Source of the DNA: Clostridiales bacterium
Lineage (GTDB): Bacteria > Bacillota > Clostridia > Christensenellales > CAG-917
Direction of reading: 5' to 3'
DNA: 9,640 nt
Assembly: GCA_014799525.1 (NCBI GenBank)
Contig: JAAVHW010000001.1
Span: forward strand, 20,039-29,678
A model generated the notes under the pieces. It ran no database searches. It was not told the DNA's origin and saw nothing but the letters and a program-made list of their open reading frames with translations. The position numbers and the translations under genes were made by a program. Below are positions 1-5,406 of this stretch, one piece after another (within the stretch, counting starts at the first letter, position 1; each line of letters begins with the position of its first letter).

Positions 1-93
1 CCAGTGCCTCAGCACCTCATTTTCCCTCGTACGCGTATACGCGCGTAACAATAATATATGCACGTGCGCCTGCGTATACAGTCACACGCTATT

Positions 94-123
94 ATATTAC
101 ACTTTATACCCCACAAATGTCAA
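94..123 (-). promoter_or_regulatory. possible leftward sigma-70 promoter
   Basis: Read on the minus strand, a perfect TTGACA (118-123) is followed after 18 bp by TAATAT (94-99). A TATAAT also lies at 91-96, but with a 21-bp gap. Transcription would run off the left edge. The downstream leader includes a perfect CGCGTATACGCG palindrome (32-43). No gene start can be placed with confidence before the edge. Confidence 0.3.
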
Positions 124-199
124 CACCCAATTTCTTCCGAAAACAACTTTTTTGATATTTTTTTCATATCCCTCTGCAATGAAACCGTATCCCACTCCT

Positions 200-302
200 C
201 CGTCATTGCGAGGAGCAAAGCGACAACGCAATCCAGAAACATATTCCCAACAAGGCTTCAACAGTCTGGATTGCTTCGGCAATACTTGCCTCGCAATGAC
301 GG
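200..302. repeat. MITE-like terminal inverted repeat element
   Basis: The ends are a perfect 14-bp inverted repeat: CCGTCATTGCGAGG at 200-213 and its reverse complement at 289-302. The arms match again further in, at GCAATCCAGA (228-237) and its complement TCTGGATTGC (265-274). The single-stranded form would therefore make a long interrupted hairpin. The end sequence belongs to a type of short interspersed repeat found in many unrelated bacterial genomes. There is no open reading frame and no clear target-site duplication. It lies between genes and disrupts nothing visible. Confidence 0.75.
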
Positions 303-393
303 AACACAAAGGCAGACACTCAATCAATCCTGCAAATCCATGCGTTTAGAATATCGATTTTGTTTAATATCTTGCAAAAAAATCCACAAAAGT

Positions 394-416
394 GCGCACA
401 ATTATAAGTTGTGCGC
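394..416. terminator. GCGCAC stem-loop, possible terminator
   Basis: GCGCACAA (394-401) pairs with TTGTGCGC (409-416) across a 7-nt loop, followed by TTTAAATTT. The stem core resembles the stronger terminators at 6706-6729 and 9160-9195. The T-run is interrupted, so termination efficiency is doubtful. The rest of 303-540 shows no gene. Confidence 0.4.
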
Positions 417-542
417 TTTAAATTTAGCTTGCAAATTCAATCGATTAGATTGCCTGTTTTGCAGCTAAATACCTCCGCACTTCTTCTTTTATTCGTCATT
501 ACTCTTTTATTGTCAAAGCAGAAATCCCATTGAATAAAACTC

Positions 543-571
543 TTGACATATACATATCATATAATTATAAT
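543..571 (+). promoter_or_regulatory. consensus promoter of the brnTA pair
   Basis: TTGACA (543-548), a 17-bp spacer and TATAAT (566-571) match the sigma-70/sigma-A consensus exactly. A start point about 7 nt after the -10 falls at 578, the A of the toxin ATG, so the transcript should have no 5' leader. Confidence 0.8.
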
Positions 572-579
572 ATAATTAT
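561..579. promoter_or_regulatory. palindromic operator over the brnTA -10 region
   Basis: ATAATTAT-AAT-ATAATTAT is a perfect 8-3-8 palindrome covering the -10 box and the predicted start site. BrnT-BrnA complexes are known to repress their own promoter, so this is a natural candidate site. The sequence is very AT-rich, which makes chance palindromes more likely. Confidence 0.45.
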
Positions 580-868
580 GGACAATCTGAAATTTGAATG
601 GGATGAGCATAAAAACTCACTCAATAAGACAAAGCACAGCATATCGTTTGAAGAAGCTCAAACCGTATTCAACGATGAATATGCGCTTGTAATCGACGAC
701 CCCGACCATTCTATTGATGAAAACCGATTTATCATTTTGGGGTTCAGCAATCAAGCGAAGCTGCTTGTAGTTTGTCACTGCTACCGCCAAGCGGATATGG
801 TTATTCGCATAATCTCGGCGCGCAGAGCGACAAAGAACGAATCCAAATATTATGAGCAATCGAGGTGA
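578..868 (+). CDS. brnT: BrnT family ribonuclease toxin
   Basis: This 96-aa protein has the recognisable BrnT (DUF497) pattern: an N-terminal KFEWDEHKN segment, then the KHSISFEEAQTVF block, a DDPDHS turn, the ENRFIILGFS strand, and the C-terminal IRIISARRATKNESKYYE helix. BrnT toxins are RelE-fold ribonucleases that cut RNA and stop translation until BrnA neutralises them. An upstream in-frame ATG at 530 is rejected because it would lie before the -35 box and add 16 unmatched residues. The ATG at 578 matches the family start. There is no ribosome binding site ahead of it, in keeping with a leaderless mRNA. Its stop overlaps the ribosome binding site of the antitoxin gene. Length is normal and the frame looks intact. 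Family assignment is confident; activity is inferred. Confidence 0.88.
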   Translation: MDNLKFEWDEHKNSLNKTKHSISFEEAQTVFNDEYALVIDDPDHSIDENRFIILGFSNQAKLLVVCHCYRQADMVIRIISARRATKNESKYYEQSR

Positions 869-873
869 ATAAA

Positions 874-1101
874 ATGAAAAATGATGAAAATATGAGAAAT
901 GAATACGATTTTTCAAATGCACGTCCAAATCCATACGTCAAAAAAGCCAAGAAGCAAATAACAATCAATCTGGATGAAAGCATTATAGATTACTTCAAAA
1001 CAATGTCTGAAAATACAGGTATACCCTATCAAACGCTTATAAATATGTTTCTTGCGGACTGCGCTAAAACCAAAAAGCAACCAAGTGTAATTTGGAATTG
1101 A
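874..1101 (+). CDS. brnA: BrnA family antitoxin
   Basis: This 75-aa protein carries an N-terminal EYDFSNARPNPY segment followed by KKQITINLDESIIDYFKTMSE and a C-terminal GIPYQTLINMFLADC helix. That is the ribbon-helix-helix layout of BrnA-type antitoxins, which bind the toxin and the promoter. The ATG at 874 is chosen because GAGGTG (862-867) lies 6 nt upstream; a GTG at 865 in the same frame would sit inside that site. The gene starts 5 nt after the brnT stop, so the pair is translationally close and co-transcribed. Here the antitoxin is second, the usual BrnTA order. The toxin is leaderless while the antitoxin has a good ribosome binding site, which may favour antitoxin synthesis. Confidence 0.85.
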   Translation: MKNDENMRNEYDFSNARPNPYVKKAKKQITINLDESIIDYFKTMSENTGIPYQTLINMFLADCAKTKKQPSVIWN

Positions 1102-1156
1102 CACAATTATTCATGATACGATGATAAACGTAACAAACAGAAAATGAATATTTAAG

Positions 1157-1171
1157 GCTAAACGGTTTAGC
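1157..1171. repeat. short perfect palindrome downstream of brnA
   Basis: GCTAAAC-G-GTTTAGC is a perfect 7-1-7 inverted repeat in the 110-nt spacer between brnA and its terminator. A related core (CTAAAC ... GTTTAG) recurs in the hairpin at 1431-1461. It may belong to the palindrome-rich block that follows. No function is evident. Confidence 0.35.
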
Positions 1172-1211
1172 GGTAAAAAATTCGACAAATTTCAGTGAAT
1201 AGTGAAAAAGT

Positions 1212-1247
1212 AAAATCGGCAAATCTCTCACGAGATTTGCCGATTTT
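1212..1247. terminator. bidirectional terminator after brnTA
   Basis: AAAATCGGCAAATCTC (1212-1227) and its exact complement (1232-1247) make a 16-bp stem with a TCAC loop. The stem ends in A4 and T4 and can end transcripts from both sides. It lies 110 nt past the brnA stop. Confidence 0.75.
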
Positions 1248-1282
1248 GTGTTTAGTGCCCGAAAAGGATGACCACGAATTTT

Positions 1283-1430
1283 AATGAAGTCGTAAACTAA
1301 TGAAGTCGGGCTACGCCCTAATGAAAAATGAAGCGAAGCGCCTACTGTTACTTATCCGAAATTAGCCGAAAGCGACTTCATTAGCGAAGCATCTTCATTT
1401 CTTCATGCCGCGCAAGCGGCGCTTCATTTG
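1283..1430. repeat. cluster of inverted AATGAAG / CTTCATT repeats
   Basis: AATGAAG occurs at 1283, 1299 and 1327; its complement occurs at 1376, 1393 and 1422, with a shortened CTTCAT at 1401. The pairing extends to TAATGAAGTCG (1298-1308) with CGACTTCATTA (1373-1383). Small GC hairpins sit inside: GGGC-TAC-GCCC (1308-1318) and GCCGC-GCAA-GCGGC (1407-1420). The latter has a GNRA tetraloop. There is no coding potential. It looks like a dispersed palindromic repeat or a structured RNA. Confidence 0.6.
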
Positions 1431-1461
1431 AAAAACCCTAAACTAATCGTTTAGGGTTTTT
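1431..1461. terminator. 13-bp A/T-flanked hairpin
   Basis: AAAAACCCTAAAC (1431-1443) pairs perfectly with GTTTAGGGTTTTT (1449-1461) across a TAATC loop. A-run and T-run ends give a terminator shape in both directions. Because it is embedded in a palindrome cluster it may instead be part of the repeat. Confidence 0.55.
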
Positions 1462-1463
1462 CA

Positions 1464-1590
1464 TGGTGGAGACGAGGGGACTCGCCTTTCAGCGAGCGGT
1501 GAGTTTACTCACACAAGCGAAGCGTGCAGCCGTAGGGGTTCGCACACGCAGTGTGCCGTGCAATTCCATTGCACGGGAGTCCCCTAAATA
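1464..1590. repeat. partial tRNA-Ala copy joined to a string of hairpins
   Basis: Positions 1464-1484 repeat exactly 21 bp of the tRNA-Ala 3' end (1616-1636), in the same orientation. They are followed by four well-formed hairpins: CTCGC/GCGAG (1481-1496), GTGAG/CTCAC (1499-1512), GCACAC/GTGTGC (1542-1556) and CCGTGCAAT/ATTGCACGG (1556-1576). A possible GCGAA/TTCGC pair (1517-1543) spans the middle. AGGGGACTC (1475-1483) and GAGTCCCCT (1577-1585) could close the whole array. It may be an attachment-site scar of a former tRNA-targeted element, a mobile palindromic repeat, or a folded RNA. Reading frames across it are not genes. Confidence 0.6.
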
Positions 1591-1591
1591 C

Positions 1592-1616
1592 AAAAAAACC
1601 GCCTCTCGGCGGTTTT
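1592..1616 (-). terminator. terminator of the tRNA-Ala gene
   Basis: On the minus strand AAAACCGCC-GAGA-GGCGGTTTT followed by more T begins at the last base of the encoded CCA. It is a standard intrinsic terminator directly abutting the tRNA. Confidence 0.8.
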
Positions 1617-1691
1617 GGTGGAGACGAGGGGACTCGAACCCCTGGCCTATGCGTTGCGAACGCATCGCTCTACCAACTGAGCCACGCCCCC
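1616..1691 (-). tRNA. tRNA-Ala (anticodon CGC)
   Basis: The minus strand folds into a complete 76-nt cloverleaf with encoded CCA. The acceptor is GGGGGCG paired with CGTCTCC. The D arm is GCTC-AGTTGGTA-GAGC, the anticodon arm ATGCG-TTCGCAA-CGCAT, the variable loop AGGCC, and the T arm AGGGG-TTCGAGT-CCCCT, followed by A and CCA. The CGC anticodon reads GCG codons. The G3:U70 wobble, the main alanine identity element, is present (G3 with T70 in the gene), supporting the assignment independently of the anticodon. A terminator follows at once, so the gene is probably transcribed alone. Its 3' 21 bp are duplicated at 1464-1484. Confidence 0.93.
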
Positions 1692-1721
1692 AAAGCTGAA
1701 CTACATTTCAAGTTCTTTGAT

Positions 1722-1750
1722 ATATTACAACATTTTTGTTCATCAAACAA
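1722..1750 (-). promoter_or_regulatory. possible tRNA-Ala promoter
   Basis: On the minus strand TTGTTT (1745-1750), a 17-bp spacer and TAATAT (1722-1727) lie about 30 nt upstream of the tRNA 5' end. Spacing is good but each box matches the consensus at only four positions. Confidence 0.35.
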
Positions 1751-1877
1751 GCATTTTGAGCAATTTTGTGAAATCTATTTTCAAATGGAGGTTTTCAATG
1801 CAAAAATCAATTTTCACTTTGCTTACTTAAGCTCTGCTCTGCGGGCGTTTTCAAGTTGGTATAAGAGAGAATATTAT

Positions 1878-1902
1878 GATACGTACGGTTTATCGTACTA
1901 TC
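1878..1902. other. hairpin downstream of the feo operon
   Basis: GATACGTACG (1878-1887) pairs with CGTACTATC (1894-1902), with one bulge, across GTTTAT. It begins 16 nt past the last feo gene stop in the direction of transcription. It lacks a clean T-run, so it is at best a weak terminator. The rest of 1692-1917 shows no gene. Confidence 0.3.
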
Positions 1903-1917
1903 CGACAATTTGAATCA

Positions 1918-2139
1918 TCATTCTTCATACGGTTGCTTGCCGCTTACTGCTTCCGCATTATCATTTGAAGTCGCACCGTGACAGCAGCCGCCGCTCTTGC
2001 AGCCCTTTGCATACGGACAGCCGCAGCACTCCGAGCTTATGGACGGCTTGCCCTTGACCTTGCGCACTATTGCCGTTACAGCAACCGCAAGGACAATCAC
2101 CACTGCCGCTATAATTGTTACAATTTCAACTGCTCCCAT
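1918..2139 (-). CDS. FeoB-associated Cys-rich membrane protein
   Basis: This 73-aa protein has one N-terminal membrane segment (about residues 5-25, rich in I, V and A), a basic VRKVKGK stretch, and then a cysteine cluster CCGCPYAKGCKSGGCC (Cys 38, 39, 41, 47, 52, 53). The tail is polar. This is the layout of the FeoB_associated family, which in Bacillota is encoded next to feoB and may take the place of FeoC. Whether the cysteines bind iron or an iron-sulfur cluster is unproven. The start ATG follows AAGGA by 7 nt. It is the last gene of the feo operon, 87 nt after feoB, with a strong intercistronic hairpin between them. Confidence 0.85.
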   Translation of the reverse strand: MGAVEIVTIIAAVVIVLAVAVTAIVRKVKGKPSISSECCGCPYAKGCKSGGCCHGATSNDNAEAVSGKQPYEE

Positions 2140-2162
2140 ATGCTATTCCTTGTTACGTTTCA

Positions 2163-2197
2163 TTCCGCCCCGACAGGCACTCCCTATCGGAGCGGAA
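2163..2197. other. intercistronic hairpin between feoB and the FeoB-associated gene
   Basis: TTCCGCCCCGACAGG (2163-2177) and CCTATCGGAGCGGAA (2183-2197) form a 15-bp stem with a 5-nt loop; the two non-Watson-Crick positions are G-U pairs when transcribed leftward. No T-run follows. It more likely stabilises or partially attenuates the operon mRNA than terminates it. Confidence 0.55.
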
Positions 2198-2226
2198 CAA
2201 TTTACAGCTATTTACGCTTGCCTCTT

Positions 2227-4524
2227 TTACACCTTCTTCTTTCTGCGCAGGAAGTTGAACTTGGCGAAGAACGCCTTCAAGTCTATTATACCCTTGTTGT
2301 TGAGCACAATCAGCGTGATTATACCGCCCCACAGCACGAGGAAGATAAACAGAGTCCACCACCACGAGCCAATCAGATACACCATCATGGACACCACGTA
2401 CGACACCGCTATCCAGAACAGCAACGTCATACGGAAGGACTTCTTTGACGGCGATTCCGCTTTTGCGGTAGCCACCGCCGCGAAGCAAGGTATCGTGAGC
2501 ATATTGAATGCGATAAACGATATCAATGCCGCAGGAGTTATGCCAGTTGCGGAAATCATCTCTACAACCGAGTCTATTCCTTCAAGTCCTTCATCGGCAA
2601 CGAACATGCCCGAAGTTATGCATGCCGCAAGCGTTCCAAACGTAGCGATGACGTTTTCCTTTGCGATAAGTCCCGTGATAGCCGCGACTACGAACACCCA
2701 TCCATAGCTTGACAGCTGGCTGCCGAAGCCGAGCGGAGTAAACAGCGGTCTTATCAGATTGCCTATGCCAGCAAGTATACTTTCGTTCATTGCTTCGTCG
2801 GGCAAGTAGTTCCAACCCCATGAGAAGTGGCTTATAAACCATATCACAATCGTAGAAGCAAGGATGATTGTAAACGCTTTCTTTATGAAGTGCTTCGTCT
2901 TATCCCACAGGTGCAGCATAAGATTTTTAAACTGCGGCGCGTGGTAGGACGGAAGCTCCATGATGAACGGAGGTACGTCGCCCTTCATCGTCGTATTGCG
3001 CATGAGCAGTACGCAGCAGATTGCAACCACTATGCCAAGCAGATACATTCCGTATGTAATCAAGTCCGCATTGCCGAAGCCGAACAGCGTAGCGATACCG
3101 CCTGCAATCGCCGTAAGGATAGGCAGCTTAGCTCCACAGCTAAAGAACGGAATTACTCTAAGCGTTGCCGTACGCTCGTTTTGGTCGGCAAGAGTACGCG
3201 TATTTATCATTGCGGGCACCGAGCAGCCGAAGCCCATAATCATAGGCATGAACGCCCTTCCCGATAAGCCGAACTTTCTGAAAATTCTGTCGAGTATGAA
3301 TGCTACGCGCGCCATATAGCCGCTGTCCTCAAGTATGGAGAAGAACAGGAACAGCAGCAATATCTGCGGCAGGAAGCTGAGCACTGCGAAGAGTCCGCCC
3401 AAAATACCGTCGCATATGAAGCCCGTAGCCCACTCTGCAACCGCGCCGCCCTCCATAGCTCCGCGAATTGCGTCCGTCAGCGAATCGGTTGCAAGCCCGA
3501 GTATGCCCTGCAGCAATACACCAGGGGAATTTATTCCGCCTTCGCCGAACAAGCCCTCAGCAACCGTACCCTCAAGCGACACCCAGTCCTCGGGAAGTCC
3601 GTAGCCAATAAACAGGAAGTTTTCAGAGAACGTAAGGTGGAATATCGCAAACAGTATGAGCAGGAAGATTGGAATACCCCAAATCTTGTGAGTAAGCACC
3701 CTGTCCGCCTTGTCCGAACGCGTGAGGCGTTCGCTTGCGCTCTTCTTATTTTTCACCACAACGGTGGAATAGTTCTTTGAAATATGCTTATATCTGCTGT
3801 CCGCGACGATTGCCTCAAAGTCGCTGCCAAACGTATCGTCCTCGAAGGTCTGCTTGAACTCCTCAACCATCTTTGCGGAATCGGGATGCATTTCAACCTC
3901 GATTTCGTCAAGCTCCACAAGCTTTATTGCGTGGAACAGCGAGTTTTCAACCTTCTGACCTTCAAGCGCAATCTTGCAATCTCTTATAAGGTGCATAAGC
4001 TGTGTGCCTGCAAGCACGGTTGAACCTTCTCTTCCCTGCTTGCACACCTCGTATGCGCGCTGCATTAGCTCGTCAAGTCCCTTTTCCTTGAGTGCGGATA
4101 TTTCCACAACGGGCAGACCGATTTTCTCTTCGAGCTTTTTCACGTCAATCTTATCGCCGTTCTTCTCAACCGCGTCCATCATGTTGAGCGCAATAATCAT
4201 CGGCACGTCAATTTCCATAATCTGCGTCGTAAGATAGAGGTTACGCTCAAGGTTTGTTGCGTCGATGATGTTGATGATGCAGTCGGGCTTTTCGTCAAGT
4301 ATGTAGTTTCTTGAAATAACCTCTTCGGGAGTATACGGTGAAAGCGAATATATGCCAGGCAAGTCTATGATTGAGATAGGCTCGTCGCACTTTTTATATA
4401 CGCCCTCTTTCTTGTCCACCGTTACGCCAGGCCAGTTGCCAACGTGCGCGGTCGAACCCGTAAGGCTGTTGAAAAGAGTTGTCTTTCCGCAGTTTGGATT
4501 TCCTGCAAGTGCAAATTTTTTCAT
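2227..4524 (-). CDS. feoB: FeoB ferrous iron transporter
   Basis: This is a full-length 765-aa FeoB, the inner-membrane iron(II) permease with a cytoplasmic GTPase domain. G motifs are visible: G1 GNPNCGKT (8-15), G2 Thr35, G3 DLPG (54-57), G4 NMMD (114-117) and G5 SALK (143-146). A helical spacer follows to about residue 275. The membrane core then starts near IWGIPIFLLILFAIF (281-295). Family core motifs are present: SGYMARVAF (401-409), GFGCSVPA (431-438), PFFSCGAKLPI (459-469) and AKENVIATFG (621-630). The Cys residues typical of the pore region are retained at 434, 463 and 680. The C terminus is basic. It starts 2 nt after feoA2, with AAGGAG 8 nt upstream inside the feoA2 tail, so translation is probably coupled. 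Confidence 0.97.
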   Translation of the reverse strand: MKKFALAGNPNCGKTTLFNSLTGSTAHVGNWPGVTVDKKEGVYKKCDEPISIIDLPGIYSLSPYTPEEVISRNYILDEKPDCIINIIDATNLERNLYLTTQIMEIDVPMIIALNMMDAVEKNGDKIDVKKLEEKIGLPVVEISALKEKGLDELMQRAYEVCKQGREGSTVLAGTQLMHLIRDCKIALEGQKVENSLFHAIKLVELDEIEVEMHPDSAKMVEEFKQTFEDDTFGSDFEAIVADSRYKHISKNYSTVVVKNKKSASERLTRSDKADRVLTHKIWGIPIFLLILFAIFHLTFSENFLFIGYGLPEDWVSLEGTVAEGLFGEGGINSPGVLLQGILGLATDSLTDAIRGAMEGGAVAEWATGFICDGILGGLFAVLSFLPQILLLFLFFSILEDSGYMARVAFILDRIFRKFGLSGRAFMPMIMGFGCSVPAMINTRTLADQNERTATLRVIPFFSCGAKLPILTAIAGGIATLFGFGNADLITYGMYLLGIVVAICCVLLMRNTTMKGDVPPFIMELPSYHAPQFKNLMLHLWDKTKHFIKKAFTIILASTIVIWFISHFSWGWNYLPDEAMNESILAGIGNLIRPLFTPLGFGSQLSSYGWVFVVAAITGLIAKENVIATFGTLAACITSGMFVADEGLEGIDSVVEMISATGITPAALISFIAFNMLTIPCFAAVATAKAESPSKKSFRMTLLFWIAVSYVVSMMVYLIGSWWWTLFIFLVLWGGIITLIVLNNKGIIDLKAFFAKFNFLRRKKKV

Positions 4525-4526
4525 AC

Positions 4527-4847
4527 TTAGTTCTCCTTTCCGCTCTTGGCTTTACTCTTGAAAAAGCCAAATCTTTTTTGTTCCTGCTTACCCGCAAGGA
4601 GTTTTTTCTCCTCTTCCTCGGAGCATTCGCAGGTTACAGCCTGCGCTTCCGTCTTTCTGAGTGTAAGCTCATATCCGCGCATCGTCACCTCTATAGGGTC
4701 GCCGAGAGGCGCTTTCTTCCTAAGCGCGACTTCCGCACCAGGGGTCACGCCCATATCAAACAATCTGCGCCTTATCTTGCCGTCGCCGCCGACAGCAGTG
4801 ATAACGCCCGACTGTCCGATAATGAATTCGTCAAGTGTTTTTTTTAT
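4527..4847 (-). CDS. feoA: FeoA domain protein 2, probable AUA start
   Basis: FeoA proteins are small SH3-like partners needed for FeoB transport. The frame begins with KKTLDEFIIGQSGVITAVGG, then GKIRRRLFDMGVTPG and EVTMRGYELTLRKTEA, which together are a complete FeoA domain of about 75 residues. A Cys pair (CEC) and a charged tail rich in Glu and Lys follow, about 30 residues longer than usual. The frame opens after a stop at 4863-4865 and contains no ATG, GTG or TTG before the TTG at 4763, which would delete 28 residues of the fold. ATA at 4845-4847 stands exactly where Met is expected, with AAAGGA 6 nt upstream. I therefore place the start there (106 aa). A start-codon mutation or sequence error is the alternative. 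Confidence 0.8.
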   Translation of the reverse strand: MKKTLDEFIIGQSGVITAVGGDGKIRRRLFDMGVTPGAEVALRKKAPLGDPIEVTMRGYELTLRKTEAQAVTCECSEEEEKKLLAGKQEQKRFGFFKSKAKSGKEN

Positions 4848-4857
4848 GTTTTTTCCT

Positions 4858-5070
4858 TTATGCTACGAGTATTTTTGTTGCAAGATTTCTGTCAAGCGCA
4901 AGGCGGCCGTCCTTTATCATGCAAATAGTGCTGCCCCCGCTCTGCGATATAATTGTGATATTGGACGACAGTGTTATCCCAAGGCTTTCAAGATGCTTCT
5001 TGGTTTTGTCATCCGTAAGAATCTTTACTATCCTCAACTCTCTGCCTATCGGCGCAACAATAAGCGGCAT
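4858..5070 (-). CDS. feoA: FeoA domain protein 1
   Basis: A complete 70-aa FeoA-type SH3-like protein, first in the feo operon. Recognisable segments are the N-terminal MPLIVAPIGRELRIVKI, the central KKHLESLGI turn, and the C-terminal IKDGRLALDRNLATKILV. Such short proteins pair with a second FeoA and FeoB in many Bacillota and probably regulate or assemble the FeoB complex. The ATG follows GGGAGG by 4 nt. Its stop lies directly before the ribosome binding site of feoA2, with 10 nt between the stop and the proposed ATA start. The two FeoA copies differ clearly and are not a recent duplication. Confidence 0.9.
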   Translation of the reverse strand: MPLIVAPIGRELRIVKILTDDKTKKHLESLGITLSSNITIISQSGGSTICMIKDGRLALDRNLATKILVA

Positions 5071-5103
5071 AGTACCTCCCGTTCCACATCACTATATTCG
5101 GAT

Positions 5104-5125
5104 AATGTGAAATTTATTTCATATT
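5104..5125. promoter_or_regulatory. feo operator, start-proximal copy
   Basis: AATGTGAAAT-TT-ATTTCATATT is an imperfect palindrome with 9 of 10 arm pairs. It lies about 5-26 nt downstream of the predicted feo start point. A near-identical copy is at 5181-5202. An iron-sensing repressor is expected here, but the sequence is not a textbook Fur box. Confidence 0.6.
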
Positions 5126-5136
5126 TTAGCAGATAC

Positions 5137-5165
5137 ATAATATCACCTTAAATTTTTGTAGTCAA
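5137..5165 (-). promoter_or_regulatory. promoter of the feo operon
   Basis: On the minus strand TTGACT (5160-5165), a 17-bp spacer and TATTAT (5137-5142) each match the consensus at five of six positions. The predicted start is near 5130, giving a leader of about 60 nt before feoA1. The matching palindromes at 5104-5125 and 5181-5202 flank it on both sides. Confidence 0.7.
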
Positions 5166-5180
5166 ACGATTTTAATAAAT

Positions 5181-5202
5181 AATGTGAAAAATTTTTCATA
5201 TT
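5181..5202. promoter_or_regulatory. feo operator, upstream copy
   Basis: AATGTGAAAA-AT-TTTTCATATT shares both arms with the 5104 copy; only the four central bases differ. Site centres are 77 bp apart, about seven helical turns, so a looping or cooperative repressor could bind both. An overlapping TTTTCA-N5-TGAAAA (5193-5209) lies beside it. The site also lies between the divergent feo and TetR promoters. Confidence 0.6.
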
Positions 5203-5218
5203 TTGAAAATTTTGTTTC

Positions 5219-5247
5219 TTGCATTATTTTGGAATTGGCATTATAAT
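5219..5247 (+). promoter_or_regulatory. promoter of the TetR gene
   Basis: TTGCAT (5219-5224), a 17-bp spacer and a perfect TATAAT (5242-5247). The -35 box is weak. The start would be near 5254, leaving a leader of about 150 nt before the gene. Confidence 0.5.
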
Positions 5248-5271
5248 TGAATTAAACGTAGTAAAGCATAC

Positions 5272-5387
5272 GTATCGCATTCGTAGGTTTGAGGTAAAAC
5301 CTCTCAAGCTCAAATCCGCGTGAGAATTCTATAATGTATAAATACTTGGTATACACATTATATAGAATAAACGGGATATTGCGATAC
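5272..5387 (+). promoter_or_regulatory. foldable leader or operator region before TetR
   Basis: GTATCGCA (5272-5279) is perfectly complementary to TGCGATAC (5380-5387). They enclose two further inverted repeats: GGTTTGAG with CTCAAATCC (5286-5317, one bulge; GAGGT/ACCTC is an alternative inside it) and an AT-rich palindrome from ATTCT (5326) to AGAAT (5368) with a loop of about 9 nt. As RNA this is a three-way junction; as DNA the AT-rich palindrome could be the TetR operator. It matches no riboswitch class I recognise. Confidence 0.45.
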
Positions 5388-5406
5388 AAATTTGTCAGGT
5401 AGCATT

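Noticed and set aside
58..468. 136-aa reading frame on the plus strand
   Set aside because: It runs through the inverted-repeat element and a stem-loop, has low-complexity composition and no ribosome binding site.
617..934. Minus-strand frame opposite brnT
   Set aside because: It is antisense to a well-supported BrnT gene and lacks a ribosome binding site.
1463..1913. Two overlapping reading frames (1463-1699 and 1551-1913) across the palindromes and tRNA
   Set aside because: They are translations of the tRNA-Ala gene antisense and adjacent hairpins, with no ribosome binding site and no family resemblance.
2227..4524. Several plus-strand frames opposite feoB
   Set aside because: They are shadows of the strong feoB coding frame, whose motifs are unambiguous.
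4527..4763. feoA2 beginning at the TTG at 4763
   Set aside because: It would remove 28 residues of the FeoA fold and has no ribosome binding site; the sequence upstream clearly continues the family.
4848..4860. Programmed frameshift fusing feoA1 and feoA2 at the AAAAAAC runs
   Set aside because: The slippery-like runs lie after the feoA1 stop codon, so ribosomes translating feoA1 would terminate first.
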